NCBI RefSeq assembly: GCF_014646115.1
Contig: NZ_BMMV01000033.1
Location: 1 to 64,000 of the forward strand
Length of the DNA: 64,000 nucleotides
Source of the DNA: Streptomyces camponoticapitis
GTDB taxonomy: Bacteria > Actinomycetota > Actinomycetes > Streptomycetales > Streptomycetaceae
Direction: 5' to 3'
The notes under the pieces are model-generated. The model was given only the letters and a program-made list of their open reading frames with translations, was not told the origin of the DNA and did no database searches. The position numbers and the translations under genes were made by a program. Positions 7,643-15,681 of this stretch are shown here, piece after piece (position 1 is the stretch's first letter; each line of letters opens with the position of its first letter).

Positions 7643-10126
7643 ATGCGGGGGCAGAAGCCGGAGCAGAGTGAGGTCCTTCAGACCCAGGTCATCGTGGTGG
7701 GCGCCGGACCCGTCGGGCTGATGCTCGCGGGTGAACTGCGTCTCGGCGGGGCCGAGGTGATCGTGCTGGAGAGCAGGACGGCCCCGACGACGGAGTCGCG
7801 CGCCTCCACCCTGCACGCCCGCACCATGGAGATCCTCGACAGTCGCGGGCTGCTGGAGAAGTTCGGCAGCCCGCCGACCGAGCCCCGTGGGCACTTCGGC
7901 GGACTGCCTCTCGATCTGACGTCGAGCAGCCGCTACCCGGGCCAGTGGAAGGTCCCGCAGACGCGGACCGAGGAAGTCCTCCAGGAGTGGGCCCTCTCGC
8001 TCGGCGCGGAGTTGCGGCGCGGCCACGAAGTGGTGGCACTGAGCGTCGCGGAGGACCACGTCGAGGCGGAGGCCGCCGGCCCCGGCGGGACGGTGCGGGT
8101 ACGGGGGCGCTATGTGGTCGGGTGCGACGGTGAGGACAGCGCCGTACGCCGTCTGACCGGGACTCCGGCGCCCGGACAGGGAGCCGGACGCGAGCTGATC
8201 CGGGCCGATGTGGCGGGTGTCGAGATCCCCGACCGGCGCTTCGAACGGCTGGAGAAGGGGCTCGCCATCGCGGCGCGGCGCGCCGACGGCGTCACCCGGG
8301 TGATGGTGCACGAGTTCGGCCGGACGGCGGAACCCCGCACCGGGGAGCCGGAGTTCGAGGAGATCGTCGGGATCTGGAAGCGGGTCACGGGCGAGTCCAT
8401 CGGACACGGCACACCTCTGTGGGTCAACGCCTTCGGTGACGCCAGCCGGCAGGTCGTGCGCTACCGCGAGGGGCGGGTGCTGTTCGCCGGCGACGCCGCG
8501 CACCAGCAGATGCCGATCGGCGGCCAGTCCCTCAACCTGGGACTCCAGGACGCCGTCAATCTCGGCTGGAAGCTGGCCCTGGAACTCGTCCGGCCCTCGT
8601 CCGGCGAGCTGCTCGACAGCTACCACACCGAGCGGCACGCGGTCGGCCGCCGCGCGCTGTCCCACATCAAGGCGCAGGCGATGCTGCTGCTCGGCAGCCC
8701 CGAGGTCGAGGCGATCCGTACGGTCTTCGGTGAGCTCATCGACCGGCCGCGGGTCCGCGGGCATCTGGCCGGGACCATCACCGGGCTAGACATCCGTTAC
8801 GACGTCGGGCCGGGCGACCACCCGCTGCTCGGCGCGCGGCTGCCGGACGTCCCACTGCGCACGGAGCGGGGGGAGAGCAGCACGACGGCTCAACTCCGCA
8901 CCGGGCGTGGTGTGTTGCTGGTCCTCGACGAGAGCGGGCCGGCGGACGGCCCGGGGGACGCCGGGCCGTCCGCCGGGCCGGACACCTCGGACGGCTCACG
9001 GGGCGACGGCCTGCGCGCGGTCGCCGAGCCCTGGGCGGACCGCGTCGTGACCGTCGCGGCCGGTCTGCGGCGCGGCGGCCCGCTGGCGGGCGCCGGTGTC
9101 GTCCTGGTGCGGCCGGACGGGCACATCGTGCACACCGGACCCGGGACGGACGGCCTGGTGACCGCCCTGGAGCGGTGGTTCGGCGCGCCGGGCGCCCCGG
9201 AGCCCCGGACCGCGAGCACGGCGGCGGGACCGGCCGCGGCCCCGGTCACGGCCGAGGCCGTCGCCGTCGCCGTCGCCGTCGAGACACGACCGGCCGGAGC
9301 GTCGGCCGGATCTTTCACCGGTCCGTCATTCGCCGGGCCATCCATCGACACTGGGAGAAACGACATGGGCAGGCTCACGGGCAAGACAGCTCTGGTCACG
9401 GGTTCGAGCCGGGGCATGGGCCGGGCGACGGCCGTACGGCTGGCGCGGGAGGGCGCGCTGGTCGCCGTCCACTACACCAGTCGCGCGGACGCCGCCGAAG
9501 AGGTCGTCGCCTCGATCGAGAAGGACGGCGGGCGCGCCTTCGCGGTCCAGGCGGAGCTGGGTGTCCCCGGAGACGTCCACGAGCTGTTCGTGGGCCTGGA
9601 GCGGGGGCTGAAGGAGCGCACCGGTTCGACCGAGCTGAACATCCTGGTCAACAACGCGGGTGTGATGGGCGGTGTCGCTCCCGAGGAGACCACCCCGGAC
9701 CAGTTCGACCGGCTGTTCGCGGTGAACGCCAAGGCGCCGTTCTTCCTCATCCAGCGCGCGCTCAAGAACATCCCGAACGGTGGCCGGATCATCAACATCA
9801 CCTCCGGACTGACCCGTTGCGCCAATCCGCAGGAGATCGCCTACGCGATGACCAAGGGCGCCGTGGACCAGCTGGCGCTGCACTTCGCCAAGCACCTGGG
9901 CCCGCGCAACATCACCATCAACAGCGTGGCGCCGGGCATCACCCGTAACGGCAACCCGGTCTTCGACATGCCCGAGGTGGTCGAGCAGATGGCGCAGCTG
10001 TCGGCTCTCGGCCGGGTCGGTGAGCCGGAGGACATCGCCGACGTGGTGGCCTTCCTCGCGTCCGACGAGGCCCGTTGGGTCACCGGCTCGTTCGTGGACG
10101 CCACCGGCGGCACGCTGCTGGGGTGA
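7643..10126 (+). CDS. Fused FAD monooxygenase / short-chain reductase (PgaM/UrdM type)
   Basis: An 827-residue two-part tailoring enzyme. Residues 1-515 are a class A flavin hydroxylase: VIVVGAGPVGLMLAGEL, the GCDGEDS motif and LFAGDAAHQQMPIGGQSLN. Residues 575-827 are an SDR: VTGSSRGMGRA, ITSGL and YAMTK. A low-complexity Ala/Val/Pro/Gly linker of about 55 residues joins them. In gaudimycin and urdamycin the PgaM/UrdM fusions act with PgaE/UrdE on the early angucyclinone (C12/C12b oxidation, then ketoreduction). ATG 7643 is chosen because the upstream frame is only a shadow of the aromatase gene. An internal ATG with its own ribosome site could give the reductase alone. Confidence 0.92.
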   Translation: MRGQKPEQSEVLQTQVIVVGAGPVGLMLAGELRLGGAEVIVLESRTAPTTESRASTLHARTMEILDSRGLLEKFGSPPTEPRGHFGGLPLDLTSSSRYPGQWKVPQTRTEEVLQEWALSLGAELRRGHEVVALSVAEDHVEAEAAGPGGTVRVRGRYVVGCDGEDSAVRRLTGTPAPGQGAGRELIRADVAGVEIPDRRFERLEKGLAIAARRADGVTRVMVHEFGRTAEPRTGEPEFEEIVGIWKRVTGESIGHGTPLWVNAFGDASRQVVRYREGRVLFAGDAAHQQMPIGGQSLNLGLQDAVNLGWKLALELVRPSSGELLDSYHTERHAVGRRALSHIKAQAMLLLGSPEVEAIRTVFGELIDRPRVRGHLAGTITGLDIRYDVGPGDHPLLGARLPDVPLRTERGESSTTAQLRTGRGVLLVLDESGPADGPGDAGPSAGPDTSDGSRGDGLRAVAEPWADRVVTVAAGLRRGGPLAGAGVVLVRPDGHIVHTGPGTDGLVTALERWFGAPGAPEPRTASTAAGPAAAPVTAEAVAVAVAVETRPAGASAGSFTGPSFAGPSIDTGRNDMGRLTGKTALVTGSSRGMGRATAVRLAREGALVAVHYTSRADAAEEVVASIEKDGGRAFAVQAELGVPGDVHELFVGLERGLKERTGSTELNILVNNAGVMGGVAPEETTPDQFDRLFAVNAKAPFFLIQRALKNIPNGGRIINITSGLTRCANPQEIAYAMTKGAVDQLALHFAKHLGPRNITINSVAPGITRNGNPVFDMPEVVEQMAQLSALGRVGEPEDIADVVAFLASDEARWVTGSFVDATGGTLLG
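9353..9367 (+). promoter_or_regulatory. Internal ribosome site and ATG for a free reductase domain
   Basis: GGGAGAAA (9353-9360) precedes an in-frame ATG at 9365 that corresponds to residue 575 of the fusion, exactly at the SDR boundary. Initiation here would make a 253-residue stand-alone reductase. The same dual-product arrangement is known for PgaM. Use of the site here is inferred. Confidence 0.6.
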
Positions 10127-10153
10127 GTCCGTCCGAGCGGCTCTCCGCCGCGC

Positions 10154-10191
10154 CGACAGGGCCGACCGCGTCATCGCGGCCGGCCCTGTCG
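10154..10191 (+). terminator. Hairpin after the oxygenase-reductase gene
   Basis: An 11-bp perfect stem (CGACAGGGCCG with CGGCCCTGTCG) encloses a 16-base loop that can itself pair partly. It lies 27 bases after the stop and may end or weaken transcription before the exporter gene. Confidence 0.6.
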
Positions 10192-10223
10192 CGTTTCCGC
10201 TCCAACCGATCCGGGAGAGGACC

Positions 10224-11747
10224 TTGACGTCGTACAGAACATCCACCGGCACCGCCGCGATCGCCCCGGCGGCGGCCCCCACGGCGGTGAGTCCACGGCT
10301 GTGGGGGCTGCTCGCCGTACTGGCGGGAAACATGCTCATCGACGCCCTCGAAGTGTCCGTGATGGTCGTGGCGATGCCTTCGATCGGCGCCGGCCTGGGT
10401 CTCTCCCTGACCGTGTTGCAGTGGACGATGAGCGGTTTCGCGCTGGGCTTCGGCGGTCTGATGCTGTTCGGCGGCCGGGTGGTGGCGCTGCTCGGCCGGC
10501 GGCGGGTGTATCTGGCCGCGCTGCTCGTCTTCGCCGCCGCGTCCCTGGTGGCGGGGGTGACGAGCGATCCGGCGCTGCTGATCGCCACCCGCTTCGTCAA
10601 GGGCTTCTGCGCCGCGCTGACCGCGCCGACGGGGCTGGCCATCATCAGCACCGCCTTCGCGGAGGGGCGTGAGCGCGGTCGCGCGCTGTCCGTGTACACC
10701 CTCTTCGGCGCCGGGGGTTTCACCGCCGGGCTGCTGTTGTCCGGTGTGCTCACCGAGATCAGCTGGCGCTGGACGCTGGTCTTCCCCGCCCCCGTGGTGC
10801 TGCTGCTGTTCGTCTTCGGATTGCGGCTGATCCCCTCCGACGAACCGGAGGCGGCGGGGCCACGACACTACGGTGTGGCCGCGGCGCTCAGTTTCACGGG
10901 CACCCTCGCCGCGCTCGCGTTCGCGATCGCGGCCGTGCCCGGGGCGGGCTGGGGCGGTGCGCGTGTGCTCGGCCTCGGCGCCCTGGCCGCGACGCTGTTC
11001 AGCGTCTTCCTCGCCGTCGAACGCCGGGCGTCCCGGCCGCTGGTGGGGGCGGGGGCGTGGGTGAACCGGGCTCTGATCCGTTCCGCCCTGGGGGCGGCCG
11101 CGCTCAACGGCTCATATCTCGGGCTGCTGTTCGTCATCACCTTCCACCTTCAGACACGGCTCGGCTGGGGCCCGCTGCACACCGGACTCGCGCTGCTGCC
11201 CGCGAGCGCCCCGCTGGCGGCGACCGCGCTGCTCTCGGGGCGCATGGTCAGCAAGTTCGGCGCCCCCAGGCTGATCGCTCTCGGCGCGCTGCCGCCGCTG
11301 CTGGGCCATCTCTGGTTCCTGCGCCTGTCCGCGCCGACCGATTACGCGTACGACGTCCTGCCGGCGCTGCTGCTGGTCGGGGCGGGCTTCGTACTCACCT
11401 TCGCGGCGTTGAACGCGCAGGCCACCGCAGGCGCACCGGCGGCCGGGCGGGGCATGGCGGGCGGGGTCTACCAGACGGCGGTGCAGGCGGCCGCGGTCGT
11501 GATGATCGCGCTGGTCGCGACCCTGCTGGCCGGCGACGTGGCGCCCGCCGGCGCCTTGGAACCGGCGGTCCTGGAGAGCTACCGGCCGGCGGTCCTCCTG
11601 ATCACCGGTGTCGGCGCGCTGGGGTTCCTCGTCGGTCTGTCCGGGCTGTTCCCGCGTACGCGTGAGCGCCCGCCCGCGTCCGCACCCGCCTCCGAGCCCG
11701 GCTCCGAATCCGCTCTCTCCGCCCCCGTACCTCCTCGCACACCGTGA
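10224..11747 (+). CDS. MFS exporter, 14-TM type
   Basis: A 507-residue major facilitator protein with repeated hydrophobic segments and the motif-C-like region around GFTAGLLLSG. The opening LLAVLAGNMLIDALEVSVMV and the length fit the drug:H+ antiporter-2 group that exports angucyclines (UrdJ and LndJ are precedents). TTG 10224 is chosen because GGGAGAGG lies at 10213-10220; a later GTG at 10287 has no such site. The C-terminal tail is Pro/Ser-rich. It probably exports the cluster product and gives self-resistance, together with two further MFS genes. Confidence 0.85.
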   Translation: MTSYRTSTGTAAIAPAAAPTAVSPRLWGLLAVLAGNMLIDALEVSVMVVAMPSIGAGLGLSLTVLQWTMSGFALGFGGLMLFGGRVVALLGRRRVYLAALLVFAAASLVAGVTSDPALLIATRFVKGFCAALTAPTGLAIISTAFAEGRERGRALSVYTLFGAGGFTAGLLLSGVLTEISWRWTLVFPAPVVLLLFVFGLRLIPSDEPEAAGPRHYGVAAALSFTGTLAALAFAIAAVPGAGWGGARVLGLGALAATLFSVFLAVERRASRPLVGAGAWVNRALIRSALGAAALNGSYLGLLFVITFHLQTRLGWGPLHTGLALLPASAPLAATALLSGRMVSKFGAPRLIALGALPPLLGHLWFLRLSAPTDYAYDVLPALLLVGAGFVLTFAALNAQATAGAPAAGRGMAGGVYQTAVQAAAVVMIALVATLLAGDVAPAGALEPAVLESYRPAVLLITGVGALGFLVGLSGLFPRTRERPPASAPASEPGSESALSAPVPPRTP

Positions 11748-11762
11748 CCTGAAAGGAATCAC

Positions 11763-12335
11763 ATGAGCCTCCAACAGATTCTGTCCGTCACGCCCCTCGA
11801 CGGCTCCGGCACCGACCTCGACGACGACTACTCCGACACGTACGCGTACGCCTATGACGACGGCTACGACGACGAGTACGACTTCGACTTCGACGACGAG
11901 GACGGCGTCTGGGACGCGGACATCCTCGGCCCCGAGGTCACCGTGCCCGACCGGGACGTGCTCGCCGAGCTCCCGTCGGCCGAACGCACCCGGATCATCG
12001 AGGAGTTGGTCCGTCAGGAGCTCGGCCGGGTGCTGCGCGTTCCGCCGTCGGACATCGAGACGACCGGCAGCACGATGAACGCCCTGGGCGTGGGTTCCAT
12101 CGCCGGGCTGCAGATCCAGAGCCAACTGGAGGCCGCCCTTCAGGTCGAGGTGAACCTCCAGCAACTCCTGCTCGCCAACAGCGCCGCCGAGCTGATCGAC
12201 TGCCTCGCCGGACAACTCGGTCCGGGTGACTCGGTCCACGCGAGGAACGCCGGGAACCGGGGACGGCACACCGCGAAGCCGTCCGGCGCCCCCACAGCTC
12301 CGGACGCGAGAGCCGGGACGACGGGCTCGCTGTGA
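11763..12335 (+). CDS. Stand-alone second carrier protein with acidic N-terminal extension
   Basis: A 190-residue protein. Residues 15-50 are almost all Asp, Glu and Tyr. Residues 70-150 form a carrier domain of the modular PKS/NRPS look (RTRIIEELVRQELGRVLRV, then NALGVGSIAGLQIQ). The predicted phosphopantetheine serine is Ser112, but the Asp normally before it is Gly. A Gly/Ala/Thr-rich tail follows. It differs from the type II ACP at 5424. The PPTase gene starts at its stop (GTGA), so the two are coupled. A role in carrying a special starter or tailoring acyl group is possible; no loading enzyme is visible nearby. Confidence 0.7.
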   Translation: MSLQQILSVTPLDGSGTDLDDDYSDTYAYAYDDGYDDEYDFDFDDEDGVWDADILGPEVTVPDRDVLAELPSAERTRIIEELVRQELGRVLRVPPSDIETTGSTMNALGVGSIAGLQIQSQLEAALQVEVNLQQLLLANSAAELIDCLAGQLGPGDSVHARNAGNRGRHTAKPSGAPTAPDARAGTTGSL

Positions 12336-13174
12336 ACGCGAGTCGCACCGGCAGCGCCGTACCTGAGGGGACCGGACGGCCCGGCCCGATCGCGGCGCCC
12401 ATGGCGGGGGATGGGCGTCTGGACCTGTGGCTGCTGCGGCTGCCGAAATACGACCGTATCGCCGGTTCGCTGGACCGGTCCGAGCTGAGCGACGCGGAGC
12501 GCGGCCGGGGCGCCGCGTTCCTCCGGCCCGCCGACTCGGTGCTCTATCTCTCGGCGCACATCGCGCTGCGCCGGGTGCTGGCGTCGTATCTGGGGATCCA
12601 CCCCCGCGACGTGGTGTTCTTCCGCGAGCCCTGTCCGGGTTGCGGCGGCGCGCACGGACGGCCGGCGGTCCGGCCGGTGGCGTCGCCGGGCGTCCTGTCG
12701 GCGGAGCCCCCGCTGCATTTCTCCCTCTCGCACAGTTCAGGTGTGGCGCTGATGGGAGTGGCCGGGGTCCCGGTGGGCGTGGACGTGGAGCGGCATCCGC
12801 GCGAGGAGACCGCCGAGGTCTGCGCCAGAGCGCTGCACACCGACGAACGGGCGGAGCTGGCCGCGCTGCCGCGAGAGGCACGCCCGGACGGGTTCGGCCG
12901 GATCTGGACGCGAAAGGAGGCCTATCTCAAGGGCCTTGGCACCGGTCTGGGGCGGGAGCCGTCCCTGGACTATCTCGGTTCGGACACCGGCAGGAGGCCG
13001 GAGGGCTGGACGATCCTCGACGTTCCGTGCGGTCCGCGCCACCACGGCGCCGCCGCTCTCCTGGGGACCGGGCCGGTTTCGGCGTCGGTCCGTCGGCTGC
13101 CCATGAACAGTCTCCTCCTCGGCGGTGCCGTGGAGTCCGACGACGGTCCGGACGCGCAGTCGTCCGCCGCGTAG
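12332..13174 (+). CDS. 4'-phosphopantetheinyl transferase (Sfp type)
   Basis: A 280-residue enzyme that moves phosphopantetheine from CoA to carrier proteins. Family motifs are HFSLSHSSGVALMGV, the Mg-binding GVDVERH and RIWTRKEAYLKGLGTGL. A CPGCGGAHGRP segment sits between the N-terminal and core parts, as in Sfp/JadM-like proteins. GTG 12332 overlaps the stop of the second carrier protein, suggesting that protein and the type II ACP are its substrates. JadM beside the carboxylase gene jadN in the jadomycin cluster is the closest precedent for this neighbourhood. Confidence 0.92.
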   Translation: MNASRTGSAVPEGTGRPGPIAAPMAGDGRLDLWLLRLPKYDRIAGSLDRSELSDAERGRGAAFLRPADSVLYLSAHIALRRVLASYLGIHPRDVVFFREPCPGCGGAHGRPAVRPVASPGVLSAEPPLHFSLSHSSGVALMGVAGVPVGVDVERHPREETAEVCARALHTDERAELAALPREARPDGFGRIWTRKEAYLKGLGTGLGREPSLDYLGSDTGRRPEGWTILDVPCGPRHHGAAALLGTGPVSASVRRLPMNSLLLGGAVESDDGPDAQSSAA

Positions 13175-13192
13175 ATCGTGAAGGAGCAGGTT

Positions 13193-14737
13193 GTGCAGCA
13201 GCAATTGAACGAGTTGAGCCAGCTCAAGGAGGCGGCGCGCGGCGGACCGAGCGAGCGCGCCACCGAAGTACAGCACGAGAAGGGCAAGTTGACGGCGCGC
13301 GAGCGTATCGACCTGCTCCTGGACAAGGGTTCGTTCAACGAGGTCGAACCCCTGCGCAGGCACCGGGCGTCCGGCTTCGGACTGGAGAGCAAGAAGCCCT
13401 ACACCGATGGTGTGGTGACGGGCTGGGGCACCGTGCACGGCCGTACCGTCTTCGTCTACGCGCATGACTTCCGCATCTTCGGCGGGGCGCTGGGCGAGGC
13501 GCACGCGCAGAAGATCCACAAGGTGATGGACCTCGCCGAGGCGGCCGGCGCCCCGCTGGTGTCGCTCAACGACGGGGCGGGCGCGCGTATTCAGGAGGGG
13601 GTGCTGGCGCTCGCCGGCTACGGCGGGATCTTCCAGCGCAACACCCGTTCCTCGGGGGTGATCCCGCAGATCTCGGTGATGCTCGGCCCGTGCGCGGGCG
13701 GCGCCGCGTACTCGCCGGCGCTCACCGACTTCGTGTTCATGGTCCGGGACACCTCGCAGATGTTCATCACCGGGCCGGACGTGGTGCGCGCGGTGACCGG
13801 TGAGGAGATCACCCAGAACGCGCTGGGCGGCGCGGACGTGCACGCCTCGGTGTCCGGTGTGGCGCACTTCCCGTACGACGACGAGGAGACGTGCCTGGAG
13901 GACGTGCGCTTCCTGCTGTCGCTGCTGCCGTCGAACAACCGCGAACTGCCCCCGGTCGTCAGAACCGACGACCCGGCGGACCGCACCACGGAGGCGCTGC
14001 TCGACATCGTCCCCACCGAGTCGGGGCGTTCCTACGACGTACGGGCCGTCATCGAGGAGATCGTCGACGACGGCGAGTGCTTCGAGGTGCATCCGGCATG
14101 GGCGACCAATCTGGTCTGCGCGCTGACCCGGCTGGACGGGCAGGTCGTCGGCATCGTCGCGAACAACCCGGGCTCGATGGCGGGGGTGCTGGACATCGAG
14201 GCGTCCGAGAAGGGGGCCCGGTTCGTGCAGTGGTGCGACGCGTTCAACGTGCCGCTGGTGACGCTGGTCGACGTGCCGGGCTTCCTGCCCGGTGTCGACC
14301 AGGAGCACAACGGCATCATCCGGCGCGGCGCGAAGCTGCTCTACGCGTACTGCAACGCGACGGTGCCGCGGATCTCGCTGGTGCTGCGCAAGGCGTACGG
14401 CGGCGCGTACATCGTGATGGACTCCCGCTCGATCGGCGCGGACCTGGCGCTGGCCTGGCCCGGCAACGAGATCGCCGTCATGGGCGCGGAGGGCGCCGCG
14501 AACGTCATCTTCCGCCGGGAGATCGCCGCCGCGGACGACCCGGAGGCCGTCCGGCAGCAGAAGATCAAGGAGTACAAGGCGGAGCTGATGCATCCGTACT
14601 ACGCCGCGGAGCGTGGCCTGGTCGACGACGTGATCGACCCGCGCGACACCCGCAAGATCCTGATCCGCTCGTTGGCGATGCTGCACGCCAAACACGCCGA
14701 CGTGCCCTGCCGCAAGCACGGCAACCCGCCGCAGTGA
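13193..14737 (+). CDS. Acyl-CoA carboxylase beta subunit (carboxyltransferase)
   Basis: A 514-residue carboxyltransferase of the AccB/PccB type that makes malonyl-CoA (or methylmalonyl-CoA) from biotin-carboxylate and acyl-CoA. The two crotonase-fold halves are present, with oxyanion glycines in GPCAGGAAYSPALTDF and in the RKAYGGAYIVMDSR region. GTG 13193 has AAGGAG six bases upstream; the GTG at 13178 lies before that site. No alpha (biotin carboxylase) subunit is encoded in the window. A matching epsilon subunit is at 19844. It probably raises malonyl-CoA supply, as JadN/JadJ does. Confidence 0.93.
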   Translation: MQQQLNELSQLKEAARGGPSERATEVQHEKGKLTARERIDLLLDKGSFNEVEPLRRHRASGFGLESKKPYTDGVVTGWGTVHGRTVFVYAHDFRIFGGALGEAHAQKIHKVMDLAEAAGAPLVSLNDGAGARIQEGVLALAGYGGIFQRNTRSSGVIPQISVMLGPCAGGAAYSPALTDFVFMVRDTSQMFITGPDVVRAVTGEEITQNALGGADVHASVSGVAHFPYDDEETCLEDVRFLLSLLPSNNRELPPVVRTDDPADRTTEALLDIVPTESGRSYDVRAVIEEIVDDGECFEVHPAWATNLVCALTRLDGQVVGIVANNPGSMAGVLDIEASEKGARFVQWCDAFNVPLVTLVDVPGFLPGVDQEHNGIIRRGAKLLYAYCNATVPRISLVLRKAYGGAYIVMDSRSIGADLALAWPGNEIAVMGAEGAANVIFRREIAAADDPEAVRQQKIKEYKAELMHPYYAAERGLVDDVIDPRDTRKILIRSLAMLHAKHADVPCRKHGNPPQ

Positions 14738-15474
14738 GGGGCCGGGACCGCCCGGCGGCCGGGTTCGTGACGTTCGGGGTGCTGCGGGTGGACGGCCCCG
14801 GCACCGCCGCCGAGCTGGTCGGGATCCTCACCGAAGAGGTGACCCGCTGGGTGCGGCACACCGAGGGGTTCGTCTCGGCCCGGGTGCATGTGAGCCTCGA
14901 CGGCGGCACCGTCGTCAACCGGGGCCAGTGGACGAGTGAGGAGGACTATCACTCGTCGTTCCGCAGCCGGCCCGCCGACGGTGTGCTGCCGACCATCGCC
15001 GGCCGTCCGGGGGTGCTGGCCGCCACCGTGTTCACCGGCACCCCGGCGCCGGGCATCGAGGGCCCGCAGGCGGCGGAGGAGCCGGGCGTGGTGGCCGTGG
15101 CCACCCGGCATCTGAGCGGCCACGAGTCGGCCGTCGAGGTGACGGGCCTGCTGGCGCGCAGCGGTGAGTGGAAGCGGCACCATCCCGGCTTCATCTCCGC
15201 GACGCCCTATCTCAGCCAGGACGGCACGACGTTCATCAACTACCCCATGTGGGTCAACGAGTTCGCGTACTGCTCCTGGATGCGCGACCCGCGGATCACC
15301 GAGGGACAGGAGGAGATAGCCCGTCTTGAGGTCGCCCCGCCGGAGTACCTGTTGTGCACGGTGGCGGCCGAGGTGGAAGCCCCGGCGCGGCCCGCGCGGC
15401 CCGGCGCGGCCGGCGAGAACGGCAAGGAACCCGGCTCGCGGAGAGCGGGCCCCCAAGGAGGAGGAGAGAGTTGA
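14734..15474 (+). CDS. Two-domain antibiotic-biosynthesis monooxygenase (ABM)
   Basis: A 246-residue protein with two ferredoxin-like ABM repeats, about residues 10-95 and 110-200. Each has the pattern of a strand followed by HTEGFVSARVHVS...VNRGQW and HHPGFISATPYLS...INYPMW. A Pro/Ala/Gly-rich tail follows. Such proteins oxidise aromatic polyketides. Among angucyclines, the JadG/GilOII/AlpJ oxygenases that open or contract ring B are the likeliest relatives, and they use reduced flavin, fitting the FMN reductase at 20203. That function is inference. GTG 14734 overlaps the carboxylase stop; GTG 14767 is an alternative start. Confidence 0.7.
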   Translation: MRGRDRPAAGFVTFGVLRVDGPGTAAELVGILTEEVTRWVRHTEGFVSARVHVSLDGGTVVNRGQWTSEEDYHSSFRSRPADGVLPTIAGRPGVLAATVFTGTPAPGIEGPQAAEEPGVVAVATRHLSGHESAVEVTGLLARSGEWKRHHPGFISATPYLSQDGTTFINYPMWVNEFAYCSWMRDPRITEGQEEIARLEVAPPEYLLCTVAAEVEAPARPARPGAAGENGKEPGSRRAGPQGGGES

Positions 15475-15605
15475 GCACCGAAGCTCCGGAACGACACCTT
15501 TCCGGTCCGACCGCCGAGGAACACCGCGCGGCGCCACCGCCCGGACTCGCCGGGGAGGACGACGAATATCCGGCGGACACGCACATCATCCGCGGCATCG
15601 ACTGA
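15471..15605 (+). CDS. Small 44-residue protein, unknown
   Basis: TTG 15471 overlaps the ABM stop (TTGA) and has a very strong AAGGAGGAGG ribosome site directly upstream. The product is hydrophilic and ends in DDEYPADTHIIRGID. No family is recognised and there is no signal or membrane segment. The coupling and strong ribosome site are better support than its length. It might be a small accessory protein of the oxygenase or the following exporter. Confidence 0.45.
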   Translation: MSTEAPERHLSGPTAEEHRAAPPPGLAGEDDEYPADTHIIRGID

Positions 15606-15681
15606 GCGGCGCGAGCGGCGCGCGAGAGCGGGCGCGGCCACGCGGAGGGGTTCTGAGACCCGTAGGGAAGTGAGGGAATCC

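Noticed and set aside
12737..14719. 660-residue reverse-strand frame opposite the PPTase and carboxylase genes
   Set aside because: It is antisense to two well-supported genes and its translation is Arg/His/Val-rich without domains, a typical high-GC shadow.
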